DNA of 64,000 nt from assembly GCA_947498455.1 (NCBI GenBank), contig CANMKK010000010.1, positions 1 through 64,000 of the forward strand, read 5' to 3'. The translations under genes were made by a program, and so were the position numbers. This document shows, piece after piece, positions 33,479-44,300 of this stretch (position 1 is its first letter; every line of letters begins with the position of its first letter). The notes beneath the pieces are model-generated. The model was not told where the DNA came from, did not search any database, and saw only the letters and a program-made list of their open reading frames with translations. This DNA comes from an uncultured Aquimarina sp. (GTDB lineage: Bacteria > Bacteroidota > Bacteroidia > Flavobacteriales > Flavobacteriaceae).

Positions 33479-34429
33479 TTAATACCATTTAATATGATTA
33501 TATGCTTCGCTTAATAAGGTCTTTTTATGCTCTAGTTTTTGCAAAAAAGAAATGTGTTCTTTGCTTTCTGGATTAAAAGGTCGATGCTCCAGTCCCCTTT
33601 GAACTTCTTTTACTTTATCCATAGTAGAAACAGCTTGTTCGTTTATCCATGTTTTTACAAAAAACTCCCAGATATAATCTATTGCTAATTCATTAGGATG
33701 AATCATATCTCTTTCGTAAAATCTATAATCTCTTAATTCATCCATTACAATCTCATAAGAAGGAAAATATTGACAATGGGTAACGGTAGAGATAACCTGA
33801 TGAATCGCAGCAATCAAATGCGATTTACTCCTAGTATTCTCTACAAAACCATCTTTTGTATGTCGTACAGGAGATACCGTAAATACAATCTCTACTTTAG
33901 GATTTAAACTCCGTATTAAATGAATACTGTTTAACAGACATTGATTTATTTCCTCAATTGATAAAAGCTCCTTTGTAAATTCTTTTTGAGGAACTTTATG
34001 GCAATTCGCTACAATCATATCCAGTGATTGTAATCGATATATCCACGCTGTTCCTAAGGTGATAAAAATATGTGTCGAAGATTTAATTTTTTGATAGGTT
34101 AGCGCCAACATTTCATTTAATGTTCTAAGCACTATTTCTTTATTAGCATTACTTATCTTAGAGTGTGCATCAAAACAATGCCAACGCCCATTATAATTAA
34201 ACAGGTCTGTTTCTGTATATGACTCCTTCTGCGTGGACATCCATAGAAATGTCTCTATTGCCTTCGGGTGAAAGAGAATTCCAAAAGGGTTTACCAATGT
34301 TTTAAATTTATAATACTCGAACTTATCTCCTATATTTTCGGAAAAACAAGAGCCTAATAATAACAATTCTGAATTATACTCTATTTTAGATTCCTGAGAC
34401 TGTATGGGGATACTCGTTTGTAGCTTCAT
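33479..34429 (-). CDS. GSCFA domain-containing protein
   Basis: A 316-aa protein named for its motif: LLLLGSCFSENIGDKFEYYK (residues 25-44). Other family features include NPFGILFHP near residue 48, ITLGTAWIYR near residue 123, VFTVSPVRHTKDGF near residue 180 and DMIHPNELAIDYIWEFF near residue 240, the last resembling an SGNH/GDSL-like Asp-x-x-His pair. An esterase or acyltransferase activity is plausible but unproven for the family. It lies downstream of alaS, separated by a REP-like hairpin, an arrangement I believe is common in flavobacteria. Confidence 0.88.
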   Translation of the reverse strand: MKLQTSIPIQSQESKIEYNSELLLLGSCFSENIGDKFEYYKFKTLVNPFGILFHPKAIETFLWMSTQKESYTETDLFNYNGRWHCFDAHSKISNANKEIVLRTLNEMLALTYQKIKSSTHIFITLGTAWIYRLQSLDMIVANCHKVPQKEFTKELLSIEEINQCLLNSIHLIRSLNPKVEIVFTVSPVRHTKDGFVENTRSKSHLIAAIHQVISTVTHCQYFPSYEIVMDELRDYRFYERDMIHPNELAIDYIWEFFVKTWINEQAVSTMDKVKEVQRGLEHRPFNPESKEHISFLQKLEHKKTLLSEAYNHIKWY

Positions 34430-34572
34430 TGTATATCTTTTAAAATACTCTAAAGAAGAGGTTTCTTTATAGTTTCTCTATGTACAAGACAGAAAAAACA
34501 ATACATAACACCAATTCAATTGGTATAAATTCGATTCATAAATTATGATAATTTTACAATCAAAATTAAGCG

Positions 34573-34605
34573 AGACCTGTCAGGTTTCAAAAACCGGACA
34601 GGTCT
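34573..34605. repeat. REP-like palindrome (AGACCTGTC arms)
   Basis: AGACCTGTC and GACAGGTCT form perfect arms around AGGTTTCAAAAACCG. The same design recurs at 63749-63783 with different arms. It follows the alaS stop by 27 bp and may also terminate alaS. Confidence 0.75.
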
Positions 34606-34632
34606 GTTCTCAATATATTAAAATAACTTTTA

Positions 34633-37266
34633 CTAATTTAAATATTGTTTAGCATTCTGCAATGCCTCATCAATCCCTTCTGGTTTTTTTCCTCCTGCAG
34701 TAGCAAAGAATGGTTGTCCTCCTCCACCTCCTTGAATATATTTCCCAAGTTCTCGCACTACCTGACCTGCATTTAACCCTTTTTCTTCGACTAAATTTTT
34801 AGAAATATAGCAAGACAATAACGCTTTATCATTATTTTCAGCTCCAAAAAGCACAAACAAGTTTTCCATTTCTCCTCCTAGTTCAAAGGCTAGATCTTTT
34901 ATCCCAGATGCATCAAGATCTACTTTTTTAGCCAGAAACTGCACTCCATTTACTTCTTCAAACTGAGACTTCAGTTCACCTTTAAGGTTTTTAGCTTTAT
35001 CCTTTAATAATGCTTCAATCTGTTTCTTTAAACTTGTATTTTCTTCCTGCAGTGTTTCAATTGCTTTTACTGGATCTTTAGCATTTTTTAGCACAGATTT
35101 CACCTGTTTAAAAGCTTTTGTCTGATCCGTAAAATACTCTTTTGCTGCATCACTGGTAATTGCTTCAATCCTACGAATTCCTGCAGCCACAGCACTCTCT
35201 GAAGTAATCTTAAAATGCCAAATATCACTTGTACTTCGCACATGAATCCCTCCACATAATTCCATAGATTCCCCAAATCGTATTGCTCGAACTGAATCCC
35301 CATATTTTTCACCAAATAAAGCTATCGCTCCTTCGGATATTGCTTTATCATATGAAATATTTCGTTGTTCTTCTAAGGGTAAACTCTCTCGGATTCTAGC
35401 ATTTACAAAATTTTCTACCTGTTGCAACTCATCTGGTGATACCTTAGAGAAATGAGAAAAATCAAATCGCAAATTTCCACTATGCACCATAGATCCTTTT
35501 TGTTCTACATGTGTTCCTAAAATGGTACGCAATGCCTGATGCAACAAATGTGTCGCTGAGTGATTCGATGCCGTCCGGGATCGTTGTTTTGCATCCACAA
35601 CAGCTGTCAAAGTCTCATGTATGTGTTTAGGAAGTGTTTTTGCAAAATGAATGATTAGGTTATTTTCCTTTTTGGTATCTATTATATACACTACATCTCC
35701 ATTGGCTACTTCCAGATATCCTTTGTCTCCTACTTGCCCTCCTCCTTCTGGGTAAAAAGGTGTCTGATCAAAAACCAATTGATATATTTCTCCATCTTTC
35801 TTGCTATCTACTTTGCGATATCTCGAAACTTTTACTGGAGCAGAAAGATGATCATAACCTATAAACTCTTCCTCACAGCTGTCAATTAAGATTTCCCAGT
35901 CTCCTGCAGAAACCTGAGATGCTGCTCTCGCCCTATCTTTTTGTTTTTTTAGCTCTGTTTTAAAGACTTCTTTATCATATTCATACCCTTGCTCCGATAG
36001 AATCAAAGCAGTAAGATCCTCAGGAAAACCAAATGTATCATATAACTCGAATACTTTTTCTCCAGAAACCATTTCATCTTTGGTATTCTTAATCACATTA
36101 TCTAACAACACCAACCCTCTATCCAATGTTCTTAGGAATGAATTTTCTTCTTCCTTAATAACATTAGTAATCAAATTTCTCTGAGATTTCAGCTCCGGAA
36201 AAGCATCACTCATTTGATTGCTAAGTGTGTCTACCAACTTATATATAAAAGGTTCTTTGGTATTTAAAAAAGTAAATCCATATCGAATCGCCCTTCTAAG
36301 GATTCTACGAATTACGTATCCAGCTCCTGTATTACTAGGCAATTGACCATCTGCAATAGAAAAAGATACTGCTCTTACATGATCTGCTATTACACGAATT
36401 GCAACACTTACCTTTCCATCATCATTCGTTGGCAAACTATTCTTATCATAGGTAGAGTTAGTAATCGTTTCTATTTCTCTTATTAACGGAGTAAATACAT
36501 CTGTGTCATAGTTAGATTTTACTCCTTGTAATGTCATACATAAACGCTCAAACCCCATACCTGTATCCACATGTTGTGCTGGTAATTTCTCTAGGGATCT
36601 ATCCGCCTTACGATTAAATTGCATAAATACCAGATTCCATATTTCTACTACTAATGGATCATCTTGGTTTACTAAATCTTTTCCTGGAATTTTGGCCTTT
36701 TCTTCTTCTGACCGAAGATCCACGTGAATTTCAGAGCATGGTCCGCATGGTCCCTGATCTCCCATTTCCCAGAAATTATCCTTTTTGTTCCCCATAATGA
36801 TTCTATCCTCGGGAACAATAGCTTTCCATAAATCATACGCTTCCTGATCCAGCTCCAGATTTTCATCTTTGGCTCCTTCAAAAACGGATACATATAGCGT
36901 ATCTTTATCGATACCAAAAACTTCGGTTAGCAACTCCCAAGCCCAATGTATCGCTTCTTTCTTAAAATAATCACCAAAACTCCAGTTCCCTAACATCTCG
37001 AACATGGTGTGGTGATAGGTATCCATCCCTACTTCTTCCAAGTCATTATGCTTACCGCTAACTCTCAGGCATTTTTGTGTATCTGCAATACGACTATTCT
37101 TTGGGACACCATTTCCTAAAAAATACTCTTTAAATTGATTCATCCCGGCGTTAGTGAACATTAGCGTAGGATCATCCTTTATTACCATTGGAGCAGACTG
37201 AACAATACTGTGCTTTTTAGATTCAAAAAACTCTAAAAACTGCTTTCTTATTTCCTGGGATTTCAC
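34633..37266 (-). CDS. alaS: Alanine--tRNA ligase
   Basis: An 877-aa class II aminoacyl-tRNA synthetase charging tRNA-Ala. The N-terminal catalytic part has [13 protein letters not shown] and [32 protein letters not shown] motif 1/2 (residues about 30-95). The editing domain has [11 protein letters not shown] and CGGIHV, the zinc-binding HxxxH and CxxxH pairs. The C-terminal domain ends [20 protein letters not shown], conserved in AlaRS. Length is standard. An essential gene transcribed away from the M23 peptidase gene. Confidence 0.98.
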   Translation of the reverse strand: MKSQEIRKQFLEFFESKKHSIVQSAPMVIKDDPTLMFTNAGMNQFKEYFLGNGVPKNSRIADTQKCLRVSGKHNDLEEVGMDTYHHTMFEMLGNWSFGDYFKKEAIHWAWELLTEVFGIDKDTLYVSVFEGAKDENLELDQEAYDLWKAIVPEDRIIMGNKKDNFWEMGDQGPCGPCSEIHVDLRSEEEKAKIPGKDLVNQDDPLVVEIWNLVFMQFNRKADRSLEKLPAQHVDTGMGFERLCMTLQGVKSNYDTDVFTPLIREIETITNSTYDKNSLPTNDDGKVSVAIRVIADHVRAVSFSIADGQLPSNTGAGYVIRRILRRAIRYGFTFLNTKEPFIYKLVDTLSNQMSDAFPELKSQRNLITNVIKEEENSFLRTLDRGLVLLDNVIKNTKDEMVSGEKVFELYDTFGFPEDLTALILSEQGYEYDKEVFKTELKKQKDRARAASQVSAGDWEILIDSCEEEFIGYDHLSAPVKVSRYRKVDSKKDGEIYQLVFDQTPFYPEGGGQVGDKGYLEVANGDVVYIIDTKKENNLIIHFAKTLPKHIHETLTAVVDAKQRSRTASNHSATHLLHQALRTILGTHVEQKGSMVHSGNLRFDFSHFSKVSPDELQQVENFVNARIRESLPLEEQRNISYDKAISEGAIALFGEKYGDSVRAIRFGESMELCGGIHVRSTSDIWHFKITSESAVAAGIRRIEAITSDAAKEYFTDQTKAFKQVKSVLKNAKDPVKAIETLQEENTSLKKQIEALLKDKAKNLKGELKSQFEEVNGVQFLAKKVDLDASGIKDLAFELGGEMENLFVLFGAENNDKALLSCYISKNLVEEKGLNAGQVVRELGKYIQGGGGGQPFFATAGGKKPEGIDEALQNAKQYLN

Positions 37267-37395
37267 AAGTATATTTTTTTATAAGATTACTTTATCGATT
37301 GTTATATCATCAAATGTATTCAATTTTATATCCATTTTGATTATAAATATTCTATTGATATTTGTCAGTTTTTTCCGGACTTTGTGACATTTTAC

Positions 37396-37403
37396 TATAT
37401 TTG
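37396..37403 (+). promoter_or_regulatory. Putative -7 box for the M23-CapA-MerR operon
   Basis: TATATTTG at this site matches TAnnTTTG. It is 69 bp upstream of the M23 start codon in the divergent alaS intergenic region. A good -33 partner at normal spacing was not found, so confidence is moderate. Confidence 0.4.
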
Positions 37404-37471
37404 TTCTAGTCACACGGATTAAAACTTGCCTTTTTCGGCTAATATCCTGCAAAAATAGCATATTTTAGATT

Positions 37472-38449
37472 ATGTCAAAGGTTAAATATTACTACGATAG
37501 CGAGACGCTATCTTATCGTAAAATAGAGCATAAAAAAGGGCGCAAGTTTGGTTTTGCCATATTGGGTGTATTTGGCGCACTTTTAGCTGGCTTACTTCTA
37601 CTTGTTATATATCTGAATATTCCACAATTAGAAACTCCTAGAGAAAAAGCATATAAAAGGGAATTGGAAAACATGAAGCTTCAGTATGAGTTAATGAACC
37701 AACAACTGAAACGCGATCATGCTGTACTTGCTGAAGTTGCGGAACGAGATGACAATATTTATAGATTATATTTTGGTGCTCCAGCCATTCCACCAGAAAT
37801 TAGAAAAGCTGGATTTGGAGGAGTTAATAGGTATAAAGGACTGGAAGGGTATGACAACTCTGAAATCATTATCGAAAGTCAAAAATTAATTGATAAACTT
37901 ACCAAACAAATTGCTGTACAATCTATTTCTTTAGATGAAATAAAAGAGCTTGCCGAGCAAAAAGAAGAATTATTATCAACTATTCCGGCTATACAACCTA
38001 TACAAAATTCTGATCTTAAGCGCATGGCTTCTGGATATGGATGGAGAAGTGATCCTTTTACAAAAGCTCGTAAATTTCATTACGGAATGGATTTTTCTGC
38101 GCCTACTGGAACACCTATTTATGCTTCTGGAAATGGAGTAGTTACCAGAGCAGACGCCAATTCTTCGGGATATGGTAACCATGTAAGGATTGATCACGGC
38201 TTTAATTATGTGAGCCTGTACGCACACCTTAGTAAATATAATGTAAAGAAAGGGCAAAAGGTAAAACGAGGTGATATTATTGGATATGTAGGAAGTACAG
38301 GAAGATCTGTCGCTCCTCATTTGCACTATGAAATATTTAAAGATGGAAATCGTATCAACCCTCGTAATTTTTATTATGGAAGTTTGACTTCTGAGGAATT
38401 TAATAAAATGCTTGAAGCCTCCATGCAAATAAATGAAACTTTAGACTAA
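37472..38449 (+). CDS. M23-family peptidoglycan endopeptidase, membrane-anchored
   Basis: A 325-aa protein with one N-terminal transmembrane helix (GFAILGVFGALLAGLLLLVIYL, residues about 27-48), a coiled-coil stalk (about 60-95) and a C-terminal LytM/M23 domain. The zinc ligands are in HYGMDFSAPTGTP (His and Asp) and APHLHYEIF (HxH). It probably cuts peptide cross-links in the periplasm during growth or division. It is followed after 5 bp by the CapA gene and then the MerR gene, and lies divergent from alaS; alaS, M23 and MerR together is a conserved flavobacterial neighbourhood in my recollection. Confidence 0.93.
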   Translation: MSKVKYYYDSETLSYRKIEHKKGRKFGFAILGVFGALLAGLLLLVIYLNIPQLETPREKAYKRELENMKLQYELMNQQLKRDHAVLAEVAERDDNIYRLYFGAPAIPPEIRKAGFGGVNRYKGLEGYDNSEIIIESQKLIDKLTKQIAVQSISLDEIKELAEQKEELLSTIPAIQPIQNSDLKRMASGYGWRSDPFTKARKFHYGMDFSAPTGTPIYASGNGVVTRADANSSGYGNHVRIDHGFNYVSLYAHLSKYNVKKGQKVKRGDIIGYVGSTGRSVAPHLHYEIFKDGNRINPRNFYYGSLTSEEFNKMLEASMQINETLD

Positions 38450-38454
38450 ACCTT

Positions 38455-39576
38455 ATGCGTAAAGCATTTTTTTGTATACTTTTTTTCAGTTTTGGGCTTT
38501 CTTCCATAAAAGCACAACGACTTTCTAAAGAAACTCTTGATTCCATTACTGTAATTGTGGAAAATACCAAACTGGAATTAGCTAAGCTTAAGATTCCAGA
38601 AAGTATTAAAGTCATGGCTGTTGGAGATATTATGATGGGAACTGATTTCCCAAATGAAAGCTACCTTCCTCCGGATGGCAAAGACCCTTTTGATGATGTT
38701 AATATAGTCCTGAAACAAGCGGACATCCTTTTTGGGAACTTAGAAGGCACTCTTACCGACACAGGAGAAAATGCCAAACGTTGTTCCGACCCTTCTAAAT
38801 GTTATTCTTTTCGATCACCAGAGTCTTTTGGGAAATATCTCGAAACAACTGGATTTGATGTTATGAGCATCGCCAATAACCATATTGGTGATTTTGGTCC
38901 TATTGGTATCAAGAACACTACTAAAACCTTGAAAAGGCATAATATTGCTTATGCTGGAGTTTTTGCCCAAGAATCTACAATTTTCAAAAAAAATGGTATT
39001 ACATATGGATTTTGCGCCTTTGCTCCGAACAAAGATTGCGTAAAAATTCATAACTTAACGAATGCTAAAAGGATCGTACAGGAATTAAAAGAAAAGGTTG
39101 ATATTGTAATTGTATCCTTCCACGGAGGTGCAGAAGGTACGGACCACACGCACGTCACCAGAAAAACAGAGCGCTTTTATGGAGAGGATCGTGGCAATGT
39201 CTATTTATTTGCACACACTATGATAGATGCAGGAGCGGATATAATTTTAGGGCATGGTCCACACGTATCGCGAGCCTTTGAGGTATATAACAATAAGTTC
39301 ATTGCTTATAGTCTGGGTAATTTTTGTACGTATTCCAGATTTAATTTAACAGGGATAAAAGGATATGCTCCTATTGCAGAAATCGAAGTAGATACGGAAG
39401 GGAATTTCATAAAAGGGAAACTACATTCTGCAAAGCAAATAGATGAAATATATCCATTTATGGATGCTCAACAAAGAGCACTTAAAGAAATTAAAAAACT
39501 TACGTTAGAGGATTTTCCAGAAAGCAGGCTGATTTTTGAAGAAGATGGAAGTTTTATACAAAAAAAGGAGAATTAA
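38455..39576 (+). CDS. CapA/PgsA-family protein (metallophosphatase-like), secreted
   Basis: A 373-aa protein with a signal peptide (MRKAFFCILFFSFGLSSIKA) and a CapA fold: MAVGDIMMGTDFP near residue 54, FGNLEGTLTD near residue 91, SIANNHIGDFG near residue 136, SFHGGAEGTDHTH near residue 222, and GHGPHVSRAFEVY near residue 263. The Asp/His/Asn pattern is that of calcineurin-like metal sites. Members are linked to capsular polyglutamate export in Bacillus, but many Bacteroidota relatives have no such context, so the substrate is open. It is transcriptionally tied to its M23 and MerR neighbours. Confidence 0.9.
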   Translation: MRKAFFCILFFSFGLSSIKAQRLSKETLDSITVIVENTKLELAKLKIPESIKVMAVGDIMMGTDFPNESYLPPDGKDPFDDVNIVLKQADILFGNLEGTLTDTGENAKRCSDPSKCYSFRSPESFGKYLETTGFDVMSIANNHIGDFGPIGIKNTTKTLKRHNIAYAGVFAQESTIFKKNGITYGFCAFAPNKDCVKIHNLTNAKRIVQELKEKVDIVIVSFHGGAEGTDHTHVTRKTERFYGEDRGNVYLFAHTMIDAGADIILGHGPHVSRAFEVYNNKFIAYSLGNFCTYSRFNLTGIKGYAPIAEIEVDTEGNFIKGKLHSAKQIDEIYPFMDAQQRALKEIKKLTLEDFPESRLIFEEDGSFIQKKEN

Positions 39577-39579
39577 AGT

Positions 39580-39909
39580 ATGTACGTTGACTTACCAAAA
39601 AAAATGTATTATGGTATTGGTGAAGTAGCGGATGCATTTAACGTAAATGCTTCTCTTATCAGATTCTGGGAAAAAGAATTTGATATTCTTAAACCAAAAA
39701 AAAATGCCAAAGGCAATAGGAAATTTACTCCCGAAGATATTAAAAATCTAGAGCTGATCTATCACCTGGTTAAAGAACGTGGTTTCACTCTAGAAGGTGC
39801 CAAAATCCATCTCAAAGAACAACAAAAAGAAGCTTTAGACAGCTTTGATATCATCCGAAAACTAGAATCTATCAGAGCTCAATTGATTAAAATCAAAGAG
39901 CAATTGTAA
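39580..39909 (+). CDS. MerR-family transcriptional regulator
   Basis: A 109-aa regulator with an N-terminal winged HTH: YYGIGEVADAFNVNASLIRF (residues 10-29) followed by WEKEFDILKPKKNAKGNR and FTPEDIKNLELIYHLVKERG, the MerR signature. A short C-terminal coiled coil provides dimerisation. No cysteine ligands are seen, so a metal or small-molecule sensor role is not evident. It starts 4 bp after the CapA gene. Its targets are unknown. Confidence 0.9.
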   Translation: MYVDLPKKMYYGIGEVADAFNVNASLIRFWEKEFDILKPKKNAKGNRKFTPEDIKNLELIYHLVKERGFTLEGAKIHLKEQQKEALDSFDIIRKLESIRAQLIKIKEQL

Positions 39910-40071
39910 GAAATCGATACCGACGATACCAAGAAATATCTTTTTGGTACTAAAGTAAAGTAGAGAATTCTTTAGTTGTAAACACATAAACTACACGAGC
40001 AAGTAGTAAACAAACTCATTACATACGTCCTAAAGAATATACTTTATATTTTACTGTTAGTAAGAATTAAA

Positions 40072-40635
40072 ATGAAACACCCTTTAAAACAACATATAGA
40101 AGAAATAATTAAGATAACCGATGAAGAGTTTACTTTCATCTTAAGTCATTTTAAAAAAACTAATAAACGCAAACATCAATACTTATTACAGAAAGGAGAA
40201 ACTGCAGATAAAGAATATTGGGTAGTAAAAGGTTGTCTAAAAAGTTACTTTTTTGATGAAAACGGAAAAGAGCATATTTTACAGTTCGGAATGGAAAATT
40301 GGTGGATTACAGATTATGAATCTTTTATAAAACAATCAAAATCTAAAATTAATATCGACTGTATTGAAGATTGCGAACTTCTATACATTACATTTGAAAA
40401 CAGAGAAAAACTAACAAAAGAAATGCACAAAATGGAACGTTTTTGGGCAAAGAAAAGTAAGTTTGGCAGAATAGCACTTCAAAACAGAATCTTATCATTA
40501 TTACAAAATTCTTCTAAAGAACGATATGAATTGCTTCTTGAACAATACCCGCAACTATTTCAAAGAGTGCCTAAAAAACTAATCGCTTCCTATTTAGGTG
40601 TCAGTAGAGAAACCTTAAGCCGATTAAATTCGTAA
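40072..40635 (+). CDS. Crp/Fnr-family transcriptional regulator
   Basis: A 187-aa regulator. The N-terminal cyclic-nucleotide-binding-like barrel (about residues 25-120, with LQKGETADKEYWVVKGCLKS-type start) is followed by a dimer helix and a C-terminal winged HTH (KKLIASYLGVSRETLSRL, residues 168-185). No FNR-type N-terminal cysteine cluster is present. A TGTGA-N6-TCACT site lies 18 bp downstream of its stop, in front of the DoxX gene. The arrangement suggests that it controls the DoxX gene, often in response to oxidative or nitrosative stress, though this is inferred. Confidence 0.92.
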   Translation: MKHPLKQHIEEIIKITDEEFTFILSHFKKTNKRKHQYLLQKGETADKEYWVVKGCLKSYFFDENGKEHILQFGMENWWITDYESFIKQSKSKINIDCIEDCELLYITFENREKLTKEMHKMERFWAKKSKFGRIALQNRILSLLQNSSKERYELLLEQYPQLFQRVPKKLIASYLGVSRETLSRLNS

Positions 40636-40652
40636 AACAAATCCTATAGTAA

Positions 40653-40668
40653 TGTGATATATATCACT
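40653..40668 (+). promoter_or_regulatory. Crp/Fnr-type operator upstream of doxX
   Basis: TGTGATATATATCACT contains a perfect 14-bp palindrome (GTGATAT mirrored, 40654-40667) fitting TGTGA-N6-TCAC(A/T). It lies between the regulator gene and the DoxX start codon, about 83 bp upstream of the latter. Confidence 0.7.
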
Positions 40669-40750
40669 ATTTTAAAGTGACAATAGTCCTGTGTACTAGG
40701 CTGTCATTTTTTGACTTTTGTATCATACTAATCTGAAAAAAGTAAATGAT

Positions 40751-41161
40751 ATGAATACTTTAGAGAAATTTCAAAACAAAGAAGCAGGGCTACTATTACA
40801 AAGAATAAGTATTGGTATACTTATTCTATTCCATGGAATTGCAAACTTGTCCACCAATTACTCATTTATCAAAAGCCAACTAAATGCTATAGGAATTCCA
40901 GAATCTATCGCATATCTGGTTTTTATAGGCGAAATAATTGCACCGATACTTATAATCATAGGCTGGAGAACAAGATTAGCAAGTTTAATTTTAGTTTTTA
41001 ATATGTTAACGGCTATTTTAATGTCACATTCTGGAGATATTTTCACTTTAAATCAATTTGGTGGTTGGGGAATTGAACTACAAGGTTTATATCTATTTGG
41101 TGCTATGGTAATCTTTTTCTTAGGAGCAGGAAAATACTCAATATCAACCACTTCAAAATAG
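40751..41161 (+). CDS. DoxX family membrane protein
   Basis: A 136-aa integral membrane protein with four hydrophobic helices: LLLQRISIGILILFHGIANL (near residue 14), IAYLVFIGEIIAPILIIIGW, LASLILVFNMLTAILMSHSG and a C-terminal LYLFGAMVIFFLGAGKYS. This is the DoxX/DoxD-like layout. Family members are associated with redox stress or quinone/thiosulfate systems. The start at 40751 is used because the upstream in-frame ATG at 40718 adds a non-conserved charged leader. The Crp/Fnr-type operator upstream suggests control by the neighbouring regulator. Confidence 0.88.
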   Translation: MNTLEKFQNKEAGLLLQRISIGILILFHGIANLSTNYSFIKSQLNAIGIPESIAYLVFIGEIIAPILIIIGWRTRLASLILVFNMLTAILMSHSGDIFTLNQFGGWGIELQGLYLFGAMVIFFLGAGKYSISTTSK

Positions 41162-41179
41162 GTTATACCAGTTGTTGTT

Positions 41180-41299
41180 TGAATTTACTGGAAAACAAAA
41201 AAGAGCATTTTATTACGGTAAATTCAAATGACAAATGGTATTAAATGACATCATATAAATGTACAGGAGGATTTTCAGTTATAAACCCAACGTACATTT
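41180..41299. other. Two inverted repeats between convergent doxX and T9SS genes
   Basis: TGAATTTAC (41180-41188) pairs with GTAAATTCA (41218-41226), and AAATGTAC (41257-41264) pairs with GTACATTT (41292-41299). They probably form the 3' ends of the two convergent transcripts. No T run is long enough for a firm terminator call. Confidence 0.45.
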
Positions 41300-41322
41300 G
41301 AATAATAATTAAGGATCGTTTT

Positions 41323-44300
41323 TTATCTTATCAATGAAAAGTGCCCTTTTACTACTTTAGTATCTTCATTCTGAACATACTCTAAACTAAACCAATATTC
41401 TGAAGATGGCATTTGTTTTCCATTATACGTCCCATCCCATCCATTTCCTACTGAAGCAAGTTGTTTTAGTAGTTTTCCGAACCTATCATATATGTATATT
41501 TTAGAACCTTCGTTTAATATACTTAATGGGTCTATAATCTTCCAGGTTTCGTGAAAATCATCTCCATTTGGAGTAAAATATTTTGGGATAATCAATTCTC
41601 CATCAGGATCAGGTTCTACAACTACATCTTCTACTTCTGCACTATAAATACATCCATTTATTGTTCTTACATATACCGTATGCTCCCCATTTTCTACGTT
41701 CTCAAAACGAGGAATATCCTGATATGGCCCTTGGGCATTATCTAAAGCATACTCATAAATTCCTGTTTGTTCGACATTAATCACTATATCACCTTGGAAA
41801 AGCTCTGCAGTAATACTCAACGCTTCTAAATCCGCAAACCCCACCTCGAAAGTGCTAGTCATCGTACAGGACGTTCCCATCAATTCTTTGGTCACTATAA
41901 GATTATAAACTCCTATTTCTGTAATACGTAATTCTGGATCCGAAGATATGATATCTCCGGTACCATCAACCCTCCATATATAGGAATCAAAAAAACCAGG
42001 CACAACTGTTAATTCTGATGTAATTGAATTCACATCTCCTCCACAAATTGTGTATTGAGGTCTAATATTAGGTGTCAAATTATTATTTAATAACATAAAT
42101 GATGTCGTTGCAGAACATCCTTTATCCTGCACAGTAATTCTAGCAAAAATCTCTTGTTCTTCTCCTTGAAAAGAATATGAATCTACATTCATAATTTCAT
42201 TCTCACCATTTTCTGCATCTTCTCTAGAATTATAATACGTTACAATAAGGTTTTCTCCCGTTTGATCGCCGATCACTTCCGAATCTTTTATACTTAAATC
42301 ATATACTGGTATTTCATTCATTTCTGTACAGATCACATAATCTTCAGGTAAATTTGCTATAGGATCTACACCTTCAATAGTAAATCTTCTACTAATGGTA
42401 CAGGTTTCTCCTGCTACTATTTTAGTAATTGTTAAACTGTAGTTTCCGATTATATCGATAATAATAGTTGCGTTAGTAGAAATTTCTGTGTTTGTATCTT
42501 CATTTGTCCAACTATAAGTATCAAAAACTCCAGGAGTAATCTGAACTTCTTCTGCTAATGGATCTGAACTGTTATTACAGAAAGCATATCCTTCTTCTAT
42601 GTCTGGATTTATGCGATTTTCGAATAATGTAAATGAGGTTGTATTATAACATCCTTTTTCTTCTACAAAGATTCGTGCAAAAATCTCTTGTTGACCTCCA
42701 TTAAACGTATAAGTTTCTACATTCGTAAGGGCATTCAGCGCATTATCCGCGTCATTCAATGTAAGATGATAAGACACTAGAAGATTATCTCCTGTCTGAC
42801 TTCCTATAATTCCATCGGTTCGCGTAGTGAGATCAAAAATCGCCTCATCACTTCCTTCTACACAAAGAACATAATCACTTACAGGGTTTGCTATAGGATC
42901 TACTCCTTCTACCGTAAACATTTTGGTTACTGAACACGTTTCTCCTGCAATTGTTCTGGTAACTGTAAGACTATAATTCCCAGCTGAGAAAATGGTAACC
43001 TCAGAGCTTGTGGAAAACTCCACACCTGTATCTTCGTTTACCCAACTATACGTATCAAAAATACCGGGTGTTATAAGAATCTGAGTGTCCTCAAGTAATA
43101 TCAATTGCTTTTGGTTATTTACAGGAGGGGCACCATTATTACATATTGCGTATTGGTCTTCAATATCAGGGTTTATAATATTTTTAAACAATGTAAAAGA
43201 TGTGGTATCGAAACACTCACTATCCATTACAAAAATCCTTGCAAAAATATCCTGTTCATCTCCAACGAATGTATATGCTGTATCTGGATCAATCGTGTTT
43301 ATCGAATTATCAGCATCATCCTGAGTGGTATGATATGTCACAACAAGATCATTAATTACCTGACTTCCGATTATCTCAGATGTTCTGGTACTCAAGTCAA
43401 AAATAGATTCCTCTTCACTTTCTGCACATAGAACGTAGTCACTTGCTGGATTTGCAATCGGTGCATCAGCAATGGTGATAGTCTCAGCTACTTCTGTTAC
43501 AACTCCATTTATAGTAATCGTAGCTGTAATCGTATATTCTCCAGCAACCGTAAAAACAAAACTGTCTTCGGGATTCGCAGGAGATGAAAAAACCACTAGA
43601 TCTGTCGCGTCACTAATTTCCCATAAAACAGCATCAACATCTTCAAGCACTCTAAAAACAGTAGGAGTGTTAAGACACGCTACTTCTACTTCTATTTCCG
43701 GGTCTTCTTCACAACAGCCACCAACATTAGAATACAAGTTTATCCTAAGATTCCCATCACCTGCTGTTGGTCTTTCAAAAATAGCTTGGTTAGAGAAATG
43801 TTGTTTTACTGTTCTTAATAATGCCAACCAATCATACCTAAAACTAATTGTATTTGCTGAGGTAGAGGGTGCTTTTCCTTTTAGAATATCGAATGCTGCT
43901 TCTACAGTGTTCATGATATCCTGCTTCACAGCAACATTATTTGTTTCGAAATGTTTTAAAAGCCCTCCTTTTCCTTGTTGATTGATTGTACCTCCTCTTC
44001 CTAAAAAAAAATGTTCTACTGATGGCCAGTCAATTTCATAATCCCACATTGGGATAGAAGCATCTGTTGCTGCTTCATCCGCTCGTTCCACGATAGCTTC
44101 AATAACTTCTGTAATATGTCTTCGATAAAAACTATTTCCTTCAGGTAGAAGATCACGTGCTGCGGGGTTATTCATTGTAGCATCATAATTATCTTTATTC
44201 ATTGTCAGGGCTATTGGATCCGAAGAAAATACTCCCAGATTATACGTAATCGCCATTGCCCCTAACCCATAATAAGGGTCTGCAGGAGCATCAATAACCT

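Noticed and set aside
43085..43981. Plus-strand frames inside the T9SS type B gene
   Set aside because: Antisense shadows of a repetitive coding region; low-complexity Ser/Thr content only.
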